NCBI GenBank assembly: GCA_029260395.1
Contig: JAJDDJ010000001.1
Span: 595,681-659,680 of the forward strand
Length of the DNA: 64,000 nucleotides
Origin: Phycisphaerales bacterium
GTDB lineage: Bacteria > Planctomycetota > Phycisphaerae > Phycisphaerales > UBA1924
Reading direction: 5' to 3'
Notes under the pieces: generated by a model
Told to the model about the DNA's origin: nothing
The model's database searches: none
Seen by the model: only the letters and a program-made list of their open reading frames with translations
Shown here: in pieces, positions 44,730 to 54,292 of the stretch
How positions within the stretch are numbered: position 1 is the first letter of the stretch
How the letters are laid out: the number at the start of each line of letters is the position of its first letter
Made by a program: the position numbers and the translations under genes

Positions 44730-46238
44730 TCAGCGCGATCCAGCGCCCCGGCTTACGCCCGGAGTGACCGTCAGCGAAACGCGGTGCTTGCGACCGCTAA
44801 AGGCCTCCATCGCTTCTGCGATCTGCTCGCCCGTGATCAGGGTGTACGCCTCCCGTAGTTCACTCGCCGACACCACCGGCAGACCCGTCACATCCGATGC
44901 TGTAAGCCGATCCGCCCAATACGCCGGGCTGCTGGTCAGCATCGAGATTTCCTCTGCCGTGCTCGCCCGCAGCGCCGCGAGCGTCTCGGGCGATCGCGCA
45001 AGCCCACCGATCCCGGCGAACGCCTCGTCTAGCGTGTCTCGTGCAACGCCAGCCACCTCCGGCTCGACCGCTACGACCACCCAGGCCAGGCTCCGCCCGC
45101 CGTGTCGATCGCCAAAGATCATCCCGCTCGCAACGCTGGCCGTCGTCAGCCCGCGTTCAGCGAGCAACTGATCCGCCCGTGCTTCGAGCAGTTGGCTCGC
45201 CTGCCGGAGCCGGCGTGCTGTATCCAGCCGATCCGCCGACGGCCCGACCACGCCGCGAAGCACCATCGCCGGCGCTCCCGGCGCCGCCCGCACCAAAACC
45301 GTTCGCTCGACCTCAGCGGGCTCCCAGGGCTTTGGCATGGCAGCTGCCATCCGAGCACGCTCTTGGCCCAAGCCCTGCCCGCCCCCCAGCCCGCCCCCCA
45401 ACCCCCCGAACCAATCTGCCATCGACTGCATCGATCCCGCGCGGTCGATCTCGCCCGCTATCGCAGCGCTCATCGGGGCGCTCTCAGCCCGGCCAGCCAG
45501 CCAGCCAGCTACCGCAGGAGCATCGTCGAACACCGCTGCGTCCAGCACCGCCGCGTCCAGAGCCGGCACACCCATCAACTCCTCCAACGCCATGTTCAAC
45601 GCTGCCCGAGGCTCGCTCGCACCCGCGTCGATCAGCGCCTTCGATTTCTCACGCCATCGCGTGAGACCCGCCGAGGTCCAGCCCGGCATATCGAGCATCG
45701 CGGTGATCGTGCGCACGGCCTGCTCGACCGCAGCCGCCCCGCCCGGCCCCTGGGCGTTGATGGTGACAGCCCCATCCCATGCGTTGGCGCTGAAGGCCCA
45801 GCCCGCTGCCTCAAACGCTCGCTTGTGCTTACCGATTGCGGCCATGTCGTTGAGCATCGCCGCCGAAGCCCGCGCCAGCATCAGGTCGCGCGAGCCGTCG
45901 CCCTCGAACACCTCGCTCGCGATCACCAACCGCAGCGCTGCATCACCCTGCGCGCCCGGCATCGGAACCGCGTGCACGCGCACCCCGTTCGAGAGCCACC
46001 CGCTCCAAGCGGCCTCCGCGACGGCTGGCTCATCGATCAGGATAGAACCGCTCACCTCAACCACCCGCCCGGGTCGCCAAGGCTCCGCCTTCACATGCAC
46101 ATGCTCGCTCGCCGTGACCGAGCGTCCAGAACCCACCTGCGCGCGCGCAACACCGCTCCAAGCCATGGCACCGCACACAGCCAAAGCCAGTGCAACCCCA
46201 CTCGATACGCTCGCTCGAACCTCTCGCATCACTCTCAC
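44730..46238 (-). CDS. M16 (insulinase)-like protein without the zinc motif, exported
   Basis: Signal peptide (SSGVALALAVCGAMAW). The body starts with the M16 opening WLSNGVRVHAVPMPGAQG and SRDLMLARASAAMLND, then helical halves typical of pitrilysin-type peptidases. The zinc motif His-x-x-Glu-His that should follow the opening by about 35 residues is absent; AAMLNDMAAIGK occupies the place. It is therefore probably a non-catalytic M16 subunit. M16 enzymes often work as active/inactive pairs, but no active partner is nearby. It lies 42 bases after the helicase gene. Confidence 0.72.
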   Translation of the reverse strand: MRVMREVRASVSSGVALALAVCGAMAWSGVARAQVGSGRSVTASEHVHVKAEPWRPGRVVEVSGSILIDEPAVAEAAWSGWLSNGVRVHAVPMPGAQGDAALRLVIASEVFEGDGSRDLMLARASAAMLNDMAAIGKHKRAFEAAGWAFSANAWDGAVTINAQGPGGAAAVEQAVRTITAMLDMPGWTSAGLTRWREKSKALIDAGASEPRAALNMALEELMGVPALDAAVLDAAVFDDAPAVAGWLAGRAESAPMSAAIAGEIDRAGSMQSMADWFGGLGGGLGGGQGLGQERARMAAAMPKPWEPAEVERTVLVRAAPGAPAMVLRGVVGPSADRLDTARRLRQASQLLEARADQLLAERGLTTASVASGMIFGDRHGGRSLAWVVVAVEPEVAGVARDTLDEAFAGIGGLARSPETLAALRASTAEEISMLTSSPAYWADRLTASDVTGLPVVSASELREAYTLITGEQIAEAMEAFSGRKHRVSLTVTPGVSRGAGSR

Positions 46239-46280
46239 CTACCCCCCGCCTCTTACCGCGTTGCAGTCACGTGGACTCCG

Positions 46281-49200
46281 CTACGCACCGCCGAGTTCGC
46301 CATCGATCCACGAGCAAGATTCGCAGCCCTTGCCCGCCTCAAACCGCCCATTGCGAATCCCGTCCACCGCCTCCGAGACCTTCTCCAGAGCGCCCGCCAC
46401 ATCAAGGTCCGAGAGCCCGATCCGACCACGCTCACCCGTCCGCAGCACCCAGTACTCCGCCCATCCCTCGCGAACCTCCATCTGGTCCGCCAGCACATGC
46501 GCGTACAGGCACATCTGCAGATCGCTCGGCTCGGGCTTGAGCAGTGTCTTGCGCGCACGCCCCGTCTTGTAATCCACAATCCGGTGCTGCTCACCCAGTC
46601 GGTCGAGCCGGTCGAGCCGTACCTCCAGCTGCGAGCCCTCGCCCGCCTCTGGCCACGGCATCACCAGCTTGTACTCAAGCTCCAGTATCTCCGCGTTCGC
46701 CTCGTGCAGCTTCTCGTGCGCCGCTGCCGCCATCGCGACGACGCTCTCGCGCGCCGCCCGGTCTACTTCCTGATCGATCGGCAGCATCGCGTTGTACGCC
46801 CGCTCCGCGCGCGCGCGAAGACCAACCACCGTCGGCGGGTGTTCGCCCGTCGCCTCGGCGTTCCGCAGCTCGTCATAGAAACCGTGCAGCGCCGTGTGCA
46901 CCGCCTTGCCCACCACCGAAGCGCCCGATGCCTCCTCGGGCAGCTTCATCACCGAGCCCATGTACCAGCAGCGTGCGCACCGCAGGTAGCTGTTGACCAT
47001 CGTGTAGCTCAGCCGGAGCGGCCCCGTCACCGGGCGCATAGCGAGCTCGCGCCTGACCACACCCGTGCGCACGACCGCTGCACCGCCCAGCCACGCGGGC
47101 ACTTCGCCGCCCCTTGCTCCGCGGCCGTGCGCCGCGAGCGCCGCCGCCGACTCCCGCAGCTGCCCGACTGCTCGCTCGAACGCCGCTTCGTCCTCGGCTG
47201 AGCCCGCCCGCGAGAGCGCCTCAGCTGCACGCCGCCTCGCCGATCGCTCGCCCTCGGCCCGCTCCGATCTGGCTGCCTGCTCGGCGAGCTCGTGGTCCAG
47301 CCGTTCGGGCTGCAACTCAAGCACGTCTGATTCTTCCAGGCGAGCGAGCGAACTTCCCATGTCCGCCGCAAGCTGCTGAGCAAAGTGAATCACCTTGCTC
47401 GCGGTTTTGGTCTTGACCGTCAGCACCACTGCCCGCCGCTCGGCCCGCGTCATCGCCACGTAGAACAGCCGGCGTTCCTCGTCGTACATCCGCTCCTTGT
47501 CGCTCCGCTCATCGCCAGCTGCATCGGGCAGCATGCCCGTCGGCACCGCACCATCGCGCGTCCGGCTCATCGGGTACCCGTGCTGAGGCGTAACCCTCGG
47601 CACGAACACCGTGTCGAACTCCAGACCCTTCGAGCTGTGCGCCGTCAGCACCTGCACCGCGTCCGCTTCGAGGTCCTGCGCATCGGGGCCATCGCTATCG
47701 AGCGCATCCTCGCCCATTGCCTTGCCCATCGACTGTTCATCGGTATCGAGGTCCTGGTAATACGCCCACAGCGTGCGCACATCGCCCGGCATGGGCAGCT
47801 TGGGCTGCAACCCGCGCACGAAGCCGATCGCCGATACCAGGTTCCGCACCCGCACCGCTCGATGCCGAGGGCTCAACAGTTCCGCGTCGGCCAGCCCCGC
47901 CCGCCGCACGATCTCGATGACCGTGCGCTCAGCGGTCTCCTCCCTCGTTACAGCCTGCAAGTCCTTGTACAGCGCCTCGAACCGCTCGATCGCTGCGCGC
48001 GCTTCTCCTTCCAGAGCACCATTTTCGTCTTCGAGTCTTGCGATCAACCAAGCTGCAAGGCCCGCAATGTGGCCGCTCTCGCTCCGCGACCGCTGAGCCG
48101 CGTACTCGCGTTCCCATTGCAGGCTGGCATCTGCCGGTGCGCACACCGGCGCCGCTCCGAGCACGCCCCGCGCTGCCCATGATGCCGCCGGATCGCTCAG
48201 CAGCTCGACCCATGCCAAGAGCCGACGCACGCCGCCATCGCTCGCCACCGCATCCGGCCGCCTGCCCACATACGGCACCCCCGCCAGCTCCAGCGCGGAT
48301 GCCACCCGCGCCCCGTCTCCGTGCGTGCGCACAATCACCGCGTACGATTTCCACGCCCGCGCCTCGCCCGTCTGCTGTTCATGCAACTCGCGGTCTCGGC
48401 GGATCAACCGGGCGATCACCTCACCGTCGTTGCGGAAGTTGCTCAGCTCGATGAGCTCAACTCTCGCGTCCTTCGCGTGCTCCTTGCGCCCAGGCTCGAT
48501 CGCTTTGTCAGGCGCGAACCGGTGGAACGCACGTGCCATCACCGCGTTGGCCGCGTCGATCACCGGCGGAGACGACCGGTAGTTGCGCTCAAGGCGGACC
48601 TGCGCGCACCCGGCCCACCGCTGGGCGAACCGGTCGAACGCCAGGTCGTCCGCGCCCCTGAACTCGTAGATCGATTGGTCGTCGTCGCCCACCACAACCA
48701 GATTCCCGTTGCTCGCAGGAGGGCTCAAGAGCGCCAACAGCTCCGCCTGCGCGGGGTTGGTGTCCTGGTACTCATCGACTACCACGTGCCGATACTCATC
48801 TCGGCAAATCGCCGCTGCGCGCGCATCGGTCCGAAGCAGCCGGATCGGCTCGACCAGCAGCTCGTCGTACCCGAGCCAGCCACGCTTGCGACGCTCGGCC
48901 TCGGCCGCCTCGAACGCATCCACCATCCGCCCGAACAGCTCAAGCCCGTCGCGCCTCGCCGCCAGCGCCAGATCATCGAGCGCGTGCTCGGTGCCTGCCC
49001 CATCGGTGCGCACGCCGCGTTCCAGTTCACCTGTGCGAAGTGTGCTGACCGCCCGCAACTGCTCGACCGAGAACGCTTGGTGGTGGAACTGCGCGAACGC
49101 CTTGCGAAGCAGGTCGATCCAGTCCTCGCCCGCCGCTGCGCCCGCCGGGTCAACCCGCCCTCTCGCTGCCACCACATCCCGCAGCAGCCGTTTGCGCATC

Positions 49201-49532
49201 GCCGAGTCCATCAGCACCGGCGCTCGATCAAAGCCTAACCGGTCGGGGAACCGCCTAATAAGCTGCCTGGCAAAGCTATGAAACGTGCCCGCAAAGATGC
49301 CCTCCGCAGCCGTCGGCGTAACCAGTTCCGCAAGTCGCAAGCGCAACGATTCAGCGGCCCGCACCGTGAACGTCAGAGCCACGATCGAGCCGGGCCGAAC
49401 GTCTCGCTCACGGATGAGGTGCGCGATGCGATGCGTGATGACCCGCGTCTTGCCCGTGCCCGGCCCCGCCAGCACCAGCATCGGCCCGCCCGCGTGCTCC
49501 ACCGCCCGCGCTTGGCGATCGTCGAGGCCCAT
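46281..49532 (-). CDS. UvrD/Rep-type helicase fused to PD-(D/E)XK nuclease
   Basis: A superfamily 1 DNA helicase of 1083 residues. Helicase motifs: Walker A (LAGPGTGKTRV), motif II (VVVDEYQDTNPAQ), III (GDDDQSIYEFRGAD), IV (LERNYRSSP), V (TAHSSKGLEFD) and VI (YVAMTRAERR). The C-terminal 220 residues form a nuclease domain: YTMVNSYLRCARCWY, an Asp in the LEVRLDRLDRLG strand and the catalytic IVDYKTGRARK. Cys pairs at the two ends of this domain (RCARC and GCESC) could hold an iron-sulfur cluster as in AddB- and Cas4-type nucleases. The domain order suits DNA end processing in recombination. The start overlaps the rsmD stop by one base (TGATG). Confidence 0.92.
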   Translation of the reverse strand: MGLDDRQARAVEHAGGPMLVLAGPGTGKTRVITHRIAHLIRERDVRPGSIVALTFTVRAAESLRLRLAELVTPTAAEGIFAGTFHSFARQLIRRFPDRLGFDRAPVLMDSAMRKRLLRDVVAARGRVDPAGAAAGEDWIDLLRKAFAQFHHQAFSVEQLRAVSTLRTGELERGVRTDGAGTEHALDDLALAARRDGLELFGRMVDAFEAAEAERRKRGWLGYDELLVEPIRLLRTDARAAAICRDEYRHVVVDEYQDTNPAQAELLALLSPPASNGNLVVVGDDDQSIYEFRGADDLAFDRFAQRWAGCAQVRLERNYRSSPPVIDAANAVMARAFHRFAPDKAIEPGRKEHAKDARVELIELSNFRNDGEVIARLIRRDRELHEQQTGEARAWKSYAVIVRTHGDGARVASALELAGVPYVGRRPDAVASDGGVRRLLAWVELLSDPAASWAARGVLGAAPVCAPADASLQWEREYAAQRSRSESGHIAGLAAWLIARLEDENGALEGEARAAIERFEALYKDLQAVTREETAERTVIEIVRRAGLADAELLSPRHRAVRVRNLVSAIGFVRGLQPKLPMPGDVRTLWAYYQDLDTDEQSMGKAMGEDALDSDGPDAQDLEADAVQVLTAHSSKGLEFDTVFVPRVTPQHGYPMSRTRDGAVPTGMLPDAAGDERSDKERMYDEERRLFYVAMTRAERRAVVLTVKTKTASKVIHFAQQLAADMGSSLARLEESDVLELQPERLDHELAEQAARSERAEGERSARRRAAEALSRAGSAEDEAAFERAVGQLRESAAALAAHGRGARGGEVPAWLGGAAVVRTGVVRRELAMRPVTGPLRLSYTMVNSYLRCARCWYMGSVMKLPEEASGASVVGKAVHTALHGFYDELRNAEATGEHPPTVVGLRARAERAYNAMLPIDQEVDRAARESVVAMAAAAHEKLHEANAEILELEYKLVMPWPEAGEGSQLEVRLDRLDRLGEQHRIVDYKTGRARKTLLKPEPSDLQMCLYAHVLADQMEVREGWAEYWVLRTGERGRIGLSDLDVAGALEKVSEAVDGIRNGRFEAGKGCESCSWIDGELGGA

Positions 49533-50218
49533 CAGCCGTCTGCCTTGAGAGCGCTGTCCGAGCCGTCGCCACTCGACCCGAAATCAGGATCGCGCATGTA
49601 CAGGTGCACCGCGGTGCTGCCATAGTCGTGCGTCTCGGGGCCAAGCCCCCCCTTCATCGCCAGATCCACTGGCACAGCGCCCTTGTCGCGGCTCTGTTCT
49701 TCGGCTTCATCCACGACCGATCTCGGCTTGCCGTGCACCGCTGGCCACGGCGTGCGCAGGATCGCGTACCCGGTGTCGTCCAGCCGCTCGATCAGCCGCT
49801 CGAACTGCGCGCGCACGCGAGGCCAGACCTTCTCATCTCGCACCATCGCGTAAGGCGGATCGAAGAACACCACATGCACGCCCCTGGGGCATCGCGCAAG
49901 CGAGCCCACCCCCAGCGCATCGCCCTTGACGATCTCAAGCTGGTCGAGCATACCGAGCGATTCCGCGTTCGCCTCCAGCACCGCTGCGACCTTGCCATCG
50001 CGCTCGACCGCGACCGCCCGCTTGGCGCCCCGGCTGATAGCTTCAAGCGAGAACGTGCCCACGCCCGCGAAGCCGTCGTACACCTCGACATCCTCGAAGT
50101 GCCCGCGCAGCAGGTTGAACACCGCCTCGCGGACCATGTCGGGGATGGGCCGGGTGGTGGAGGCTTCGGGTGGGCCCTTGATGGGGCGTCGTTTATGGCT
50201 GCCGCCGATGATGCGCAT
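49532..50218 (-). CDS. rsmD: 16S rRNA (guanine(966)-N2)-methyltransferase RsmD
   Basis: Methylates G966 of 16S rRNA using S-adenosylmethionine. The opening MRIIGGSHKRRPIKGP and the TRPIPDMVREAVFNLL stretch are family marks; the SAM-binding loop reads YDGFAGVGTFSLEA and the catalytic motif is FFDPPYAM. Length of 228 is slightly above average with a short acidic tail. Translationally coupled to the following helicase. Confidence 0.92.
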   Translation of the reverse strand: MRIIGGSHKRRPIKGPPEASTTRPIPDMVREAVFNLLRGHFEDVEVYDGFAGVGTFSLEAISRGAKRAVAVERDGKVAAVLEANAESLGMLDQLEIVKGDALGVGSLARCPRGVHVVFFDPPYAMVRDEKVWPRVRAQFERLIERLDDTGYAILRTPWPAVHGKPRSVVDEAEEQSRDKGAVPVDLAMKGGLGPETHDYGSTAVHLYMRDPDFGSSGDGSDSALKADG

Positions 50219-50518
50219 AGATGTCTATAGCCCAGCAAGACCGGCGGCGATTGTCAAGCGGGGCGGAAGCGGGCAATAGGCAATGGGCAATGGGCAATGG
50301 GCAATGGGGCGGAATGAATCCGAGCCACGTGAGGGGGGTGGCGTGAGGCGCGGACATGTACTTCTGTCCGAGCCGCGGGCGTGAGCACGCGGGCACTCCT
50401 GAAAGCCACCACCAATGGTGGCATGTCCACGCGAAGCGCGGGCATGAGTACATCCGTCATTTGCCCAATCGATGCGCCCTACCGAGTACGCCTACCGCTC
50501 AACTTCGCCTAGACAGCA
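50219..50518. other. Non-coding region with heptamer repeat tract
   Basis: Three hundred bases without a credible gene. Near the rsmD end it holds five tandem copies of the 7-mer GGCAAT(G/A) (50272-50306). The rest is GC-rich with no clear promoter or hairpin. The same 7-mer, degenerate and inverted, appears on the far side of the next gene. Confidence 0.6.
50272..50306 (+). repeat. Tandem heptamer GGCAATG x5
   Basis: Five adjacent copies: one GGCAATA then four GGCAATG, directly after the start of the rsmD upstream region. Confidence 0.9.
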
Positions 50519-51286
50519 TCAACCGCCCCAGATACCGAATGCCGCTAGACCCGCGATTGCACCATACTTGAGGACTTTCTTTGCGCCGCCCTTCACGCGA
50601 TCTGCTGTGTGAAGTCTCCACAAAGCCAAACCAAGCCCAAGTTCCAGAATGTCTTGACCATATCCTTCATAGAGATCCTTGGAGGCTCTCAGGCCCTGCG
50701 TTGTGCGAGCGCTCATTCCAGCTTTATGGACTGCTTTGGCGCTGCATAGCAAAATCAGCTTTTCGATTTCCTCATCAGACAAGGTCCTGCCCTCCAGTTC
50801 GATGAAGCAATCAGCGAAGTTATTCACTGCCTGCTGCGCCAAGGAGGGCAGCGCATCAAGGGCCGCGTTGATCTCTGCCCTTGAGGGCACTCTGGGTTGA
50901 GTCGTCGCCCGAGGGCGAGTTGGCTGTTCGACAACTGTCTCTCGCTGCTGAGACATCGCATTGGTGCGAGATTGCGTTGAGGGCCCAGGCACCCGCTCAG
51001 GCGGATCGGAAATCACTTGAATGTCGATTCTTAAGCCCCAGCGCCTGCCACAGATCGGACATGAAGCCTCGTCACAATCCGAAGTCGAAAAATCGGCAGT
51101 ATGTGGAAACTTGTGATCACACTGCCGACACACAACTTGTGCCCTGATCTTTCCGTCCCATCGAGCCACCCTAGCGTGCTTCCAACACTTGAGCGCGGAC
51201 CACCTCTCGACATCCCACTGGGTAGGCGCTTCCACCCACACAGGCGAAGTTCCCTCGCTTCCTGCATGGTCAATCCTAAATCGCAT
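50519..51286 (-). CDS. Unknown zinc-ribbon protein with C-terminal hydrophobic tail, 255 aa
   Basis: Not recognised. Residues 40-85 have four paired cysteines (VCRQCDHKF and SCPICGRRW) with a preceding His, matching a treble-clef or zinc-ribbon. A Ser/Thr/Pro/Arg linker (about 85-125) joins it to a helical domain with acidic and basic helices (LSDEEIEKLILLCSAKAV), and the last 25 residues are basic then hydrophobic (AIAGLAAFGIWGG). The base use looks lower in GC than its neighbours, and degenerate heptamer tracts occur on both sides. Start set to the ATG with GAGGA about 8 bases upstream. Confidence 0.55.
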   Translation of the reverse strand: MRFRIDHAGSEGTSPVWVEAPTQWDVERWSALKCWKHARVARWDGKIRAQVVCRQCDHKFPHTADFSTSDCDEASCPICGRRWGLRIDIQVISDPPERVPGPSTQSRTNAMSQQRETVVEQPTRPRATTQPRVPSRAEINAALDALPSLAQQAVNNFADCFIELEGRTLSDEEIEKLILLCSAKAVHKAGMSARTTQGLRASKDLYEGYGQDILELGLGLALWRLHTADRVKGGAKKVLKYGAIAGLAAFGIWGG

Positions 51287-51385
51287 TGCCATCTTCCTCA
51301 GCAGTGTTAACTGTCGATCGGGGCCAGCGTACCTCGGCGATCGGTGCCGTGCAAACGAAAACAACCCGATTGGGCCTCGGCCCGC

Positions 51386-51418
51386 CCCATTCCCAATTGC
51401 CTACTCCCTATTGCCTTC
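51386..51418. repeat. Degenerate inverted copy of the heptamer tract
   Basis: CCCATTCCCAATTGCC and CTCCCTATTGCC read as degenerate complements of the GGCAATGG array at the other side of the zinc-ribbon gene. Confidence 0.5.
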
Positions 51419-51549
51419 CAAAAAGACAAAGGACGCGCGACAGGCTTTCGCCCATTCGCACGCCCGCTTGTCTCTCGTCGGTCATCGCCGCAGCCGGTTC
51501 GGCCGCTGCGCACGTATCAGGTTCAGGCCAGCCAACACACGCCCGGTGA

Positions 51550-52194
51550 CTAGACCGTCACGAGGCGATCAATCTCAAACAACTCGATCGGGGGTGCATC
51601 GAGCCCCGTCACGATGCGCCAGAACGCGTTGCCGCGCTTGTCGCCGAGCCACGACTGGAACTGCCCGTCCATGTCGTGGCGGTACTCGCCCAGGTGCTGC
51701 GTGCCCAGGAAGATGCCCCGGTGCAGGATCAGCAATTCGTCGCTCGTGTACTCCGCCTCGGCGGACACGCCCATGAGCGCATCGAGCAGCCGGCCAAAGA
51801 GCGGACGGTCGTTGCGGAGCAGCACATCGGCATCGTGCCAGATGAAATACCGGAACTTGCTCGCGGGCCTGGCCCGGTAGGTGTGCCGACTGCGCAAGAG
51901 TGCGGTCACCCCGCTCGGCCCATCGACCCGGCGTTCCAGCGGGATGCCCGGCAGGATGCGTTCCAGCTGGTAGCAGAAGGACTCGAGGTCGGTGATGTGC
52001 CGGCCGTAGAGAGGGCAGACCTCGGTATCACGCATGCCCGAGAGGAAGTGCGTGAGGGTCGCGGCGAACTGCACGCGGCGGCGCGGCACACCCGACCAGG
52101 CGGCAAGGTGCTGTTCCTCAAGGTACTGGGCCACCGTGGGCTCCCAGTCCAATGCACGAAACGGCGACTCGGATTGTCGAGTAAGCACACTCAT
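51550..52194 (-). CDS. Unknown protein with DxD-like motif, 214 aa
   Basis: Not recognised. The middle reads FRYFIWHDADVLLRND, a hydrophobic strand ending in Asp-Ala-Asp like the DxD motif of GT-A glycosyltransferases, then LLILHRGIFLGTQHLG. The first 70 residues are helical with aromatic residues. The next gene upstream on the strand encodes a UDP-galactopyranose mutase-like flavoprotein, so a sugar role is possible, but this is inference from one motif. The start is the ATG at 52194; a longer frame is not supported. Confidence 0.5.
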   Translation of the reverse strand: MSVLTRQSESPFRALDWEPTVAQYLEEQHLAAWSGVPRRRVQFAATLTHFLSGMRDTEVCPLYGRHITDLESFCYQLERILPGIPLERRVDGPSGVTALLRSRHTYRARPASKFRYFIWHDADVLLRNDRPLFGRLLDALMGVSAEAEYTSDELLILHRGIFLGTQHLGEYRHDMDGQFQSWLGDKRGNAFWRIVTGLDAPPIELFEIDRLVTV

Positions 52195-52565
52195 AGCGGG
52201 CACCGGCGGCACACAGCCGACGGCTCGATACCTCTCTGCAAACTCTCCGGCCCGGCAAAGCCGCACCTATCCCAGCTCCCACCGCCCACTACTTCGGTGT
52301 GCTGACCCCAATGTGCATCACGCCGCGCGCTATTGCCAATGGACCGAGAGGTAATGTTGCATTTTGCGCATCCCGCACAACCCCACCGGTCGCGAGCCGA
52401 TCTTCTTGACTGCCAGCAGGTTGCGACCGAATGGCACAACGTGTGCCGGCAAGCAGATTCCCGACCAAAGCACGAAATGCATGCATGGACCGATAGCAAG
52501 CGGTTCGCACGACCAGCCGCCAGCCATCGGGCCGCGGCCGCCCGGAGGAATGGGTGACTCCCGAT
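52195..52565. other. 371-base region without recognised gene
   Basis: Composition drops in GC. Short open frames on both strands overlap each other and show no known motif. No tRNA-like clover, terminator or repeat was found by eye. Confidence 0.5.
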
Positions 52566-54092
52566 TCAGCCGCTGGCTTTTGTGCCCGCCCCGACGAGTT
52601 TTTTCTCGCCCGAGCCTGCGTTCTTGGAGCGTTCGTGCTTGGCGGCCTCTCGGCCGTCGTCGGTGGTCTCGTAGATCAGCCCGATCGTGGTCTCCGGCTC
52701 ATCGAGCAGCAGCCTGTTGACCAGCTCCACGCCCTGCATCAGCGTGTGATCCGTGTTGGAGACCTCGTACTTCCACATACCGAACCTGCCCCGGCTGTAG
52801 ACGTCCCGCTGCTCGAGCCACGGGATGACCTGCGCCAGAATGCCGTCGCGTTCGACGCTGGGCGTCGGGTAGCTGTAGTCCACCTCGTGGTGCCAGATGC
52901 TCACGATGTCGTCACGCTCGCCCGGCTCAAGCAGTCCCGAGTTCTCCAGGCCCTCGATGGTCTTCTCGACGATCTTGCCCGGGTCCACCGGCTTGTGATC
53001 GCTCGAACTCGTCTCGCACAGCAGCGAGTAGTACGCGTCCTTATCCGGGGTCATGTTCGGCGAGTAGTTGCTCAGGTACGTCACTCGGTAGAACGGGCAG
53101 TTCTCCTCGGGGAAGTACATCCAGCTCTTCGTGCTCGGGCACGGCCGCTTGATGCCCACGCCCACCATGTGGCCCGATGAGTGCTTCAGACCGGCCGCCG
53201 TTGTGCGCACGTCCTCGGGCACCTCGCCTGTCAGCATGTCCTTGCAGAGCACATCCAGCGGCATAGCGCTGATGAGGATGTCGTAGCTCTCGGTCCGCCC
53301 ATCGGTCATGGTGATCGCCTTTGCGTCCACGTCGATCGACTGCACCTCTGCGCCGAGCATCAGGTGCTCGCGCAGCACGTCCCCGAACCGCTTGTAGAAC
53401 TCGCCCGTGCCGCCCTTAAGCGGGAACTTGAACTGGTTGTTGGGCCCCCAGCCAAAGTCGTCCTGCTCGAGGATCACATTCTTGAGCGCACGATCGATGT
53501 CCAGCACCGCGACGCGCTCGCCGATCCACTGCTTGTTCATCATCTCCGGCGGGTGCGCCCAGACCTTGAAGTTGTAAGGCCGCATGAAGTGCTTGGCGAT
53601 TCCTTCGCCGAACACAGCGTCGATGAACTCCCCGAAGTTTTCCGCGTCCTTGTGGCTCTTGATCTTGCCCTGTCCGGTCTGCGCCTTGATGAGTCCCGAA
53701 AGACAGTCGTACGCAGCCTCTCTCGGCAGGTAGCGGATGTTGTTCTGGAACGGGTAAGGCACCCACCGATCAAACATCCTTACCCAGCTCTCGCGGTCGT
53801 TGAGCGTGTACTCATCGCCCATGAGCGCATCAAAGCAGTCGTCGTAGTACTTGTAGTGGCTGAACATGACGTGCCCGCCGATGTCCCACGTGAAGCCCTT
53901 GTCGTCGGTGAACGAGTGGGCTAAGCCGCCGACGTAGTCGTGGCGGTCGATCAGCTTGAAGTTTTTGTAGCCGAGCTGCTTGAGCCGGTACCCCGCGCCA
54001 AGGCCTGTCGGCCCGGCACCGAGGATCACAATCTTGGGCTCCGCGTCAGCGGAACCCCCCTGGTTCATCGGCGGCGTGCGTGTGTCGGTCAT
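52566..54092 (-). CDS. FAD-dependent oxidoreductase, protoporphyrinogen oxidase / UDP-galactopyranose mutase-like
   Basis: A 508-residue flavoprotein. The FAD-binding loop is VILGAGPTGLGAGYRL, followed by the family GGLAHSF block and DIGGHVMFSHY. An internal block (RVAVLDIDRALKNV, then FKFPLKGGTGEFYKRFGDVL) is typical of NAD(P)-binding proteins of the protoporphyrinogen oxidase/UGM group, whose true reactions vary from sugar ring contraction to desaturation. The C-terminal tail is Lys/Ser-rich. ATG at 54092 with GAGGAG 8 bases upstream. Confidence 0.82.
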   Translation of the reverse strand: MTDTRTPPMNQGGSADAEPKIVILGAGPTGLGAGYRLKQLGYKNFKLIDRHDYVGGLAHSFTDDKGFTWDIGGHVMFSHYKYYDDCFDALMGDEYTLNDRESWVRMFDRWVPYPFQNNIRYLPREAAYDCLSGLIKAQTGQGKIKSHKDAENFGEFIDAVFGEGIAKHFMRPYNFKVWAHPPEMMNKQWIGERVAVLDIDRALKNVILEQDDFGWGPNNQFKFPLKGGTGEFYKRFGDVLREHLMLGAEVQSIDVDAKAITMTDGRTESYDILISAMPLDVLCKDMLTGEVPEDVRTTAAGLKHSSGHMVGVGIKRPCPSTKSWMYFPEENCPFYRVTYLSNYSPNMTPDKDAYYSLLCETSSSDHKPVDPGKIVEKTIEGLENSGLLEPGERDDIVSIWHHEVDYSYPTPSVERDGILAQVIPWLEQRDVYSRGRFGMWKYEVSNTDHTLMQGVELVNRLLLDEPETTIGLIYETTDDGREAAKHERSKNAGSGEKKLVGAGTKASG

Positions 54093-54292
54093 CCGTTGCT
54101 CTCCTCGGTCTGCTGGCCTTGGTTTGCTGGCCTCGATCTGCTTGAACCATCGCCGCAGCACGCCCGAGCCCGCTGCTTCTATGCCGCCCACGCAACTCTG
54201 CTTTGGCGGGCTGTTCGGAACTGAACCGCAAGCCTAGGGCCCGTCTCCACGTCGGCCCCCTCCCGTCCGGTGCCCTCGCCCGCGGGCTCGAA

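Noticed and set aside
45102..47201. 699-residue plus-strand frame over the M16-like and helicase genes
   Set aside because: Antisense; Arg/His/Pro-rich with no domain.
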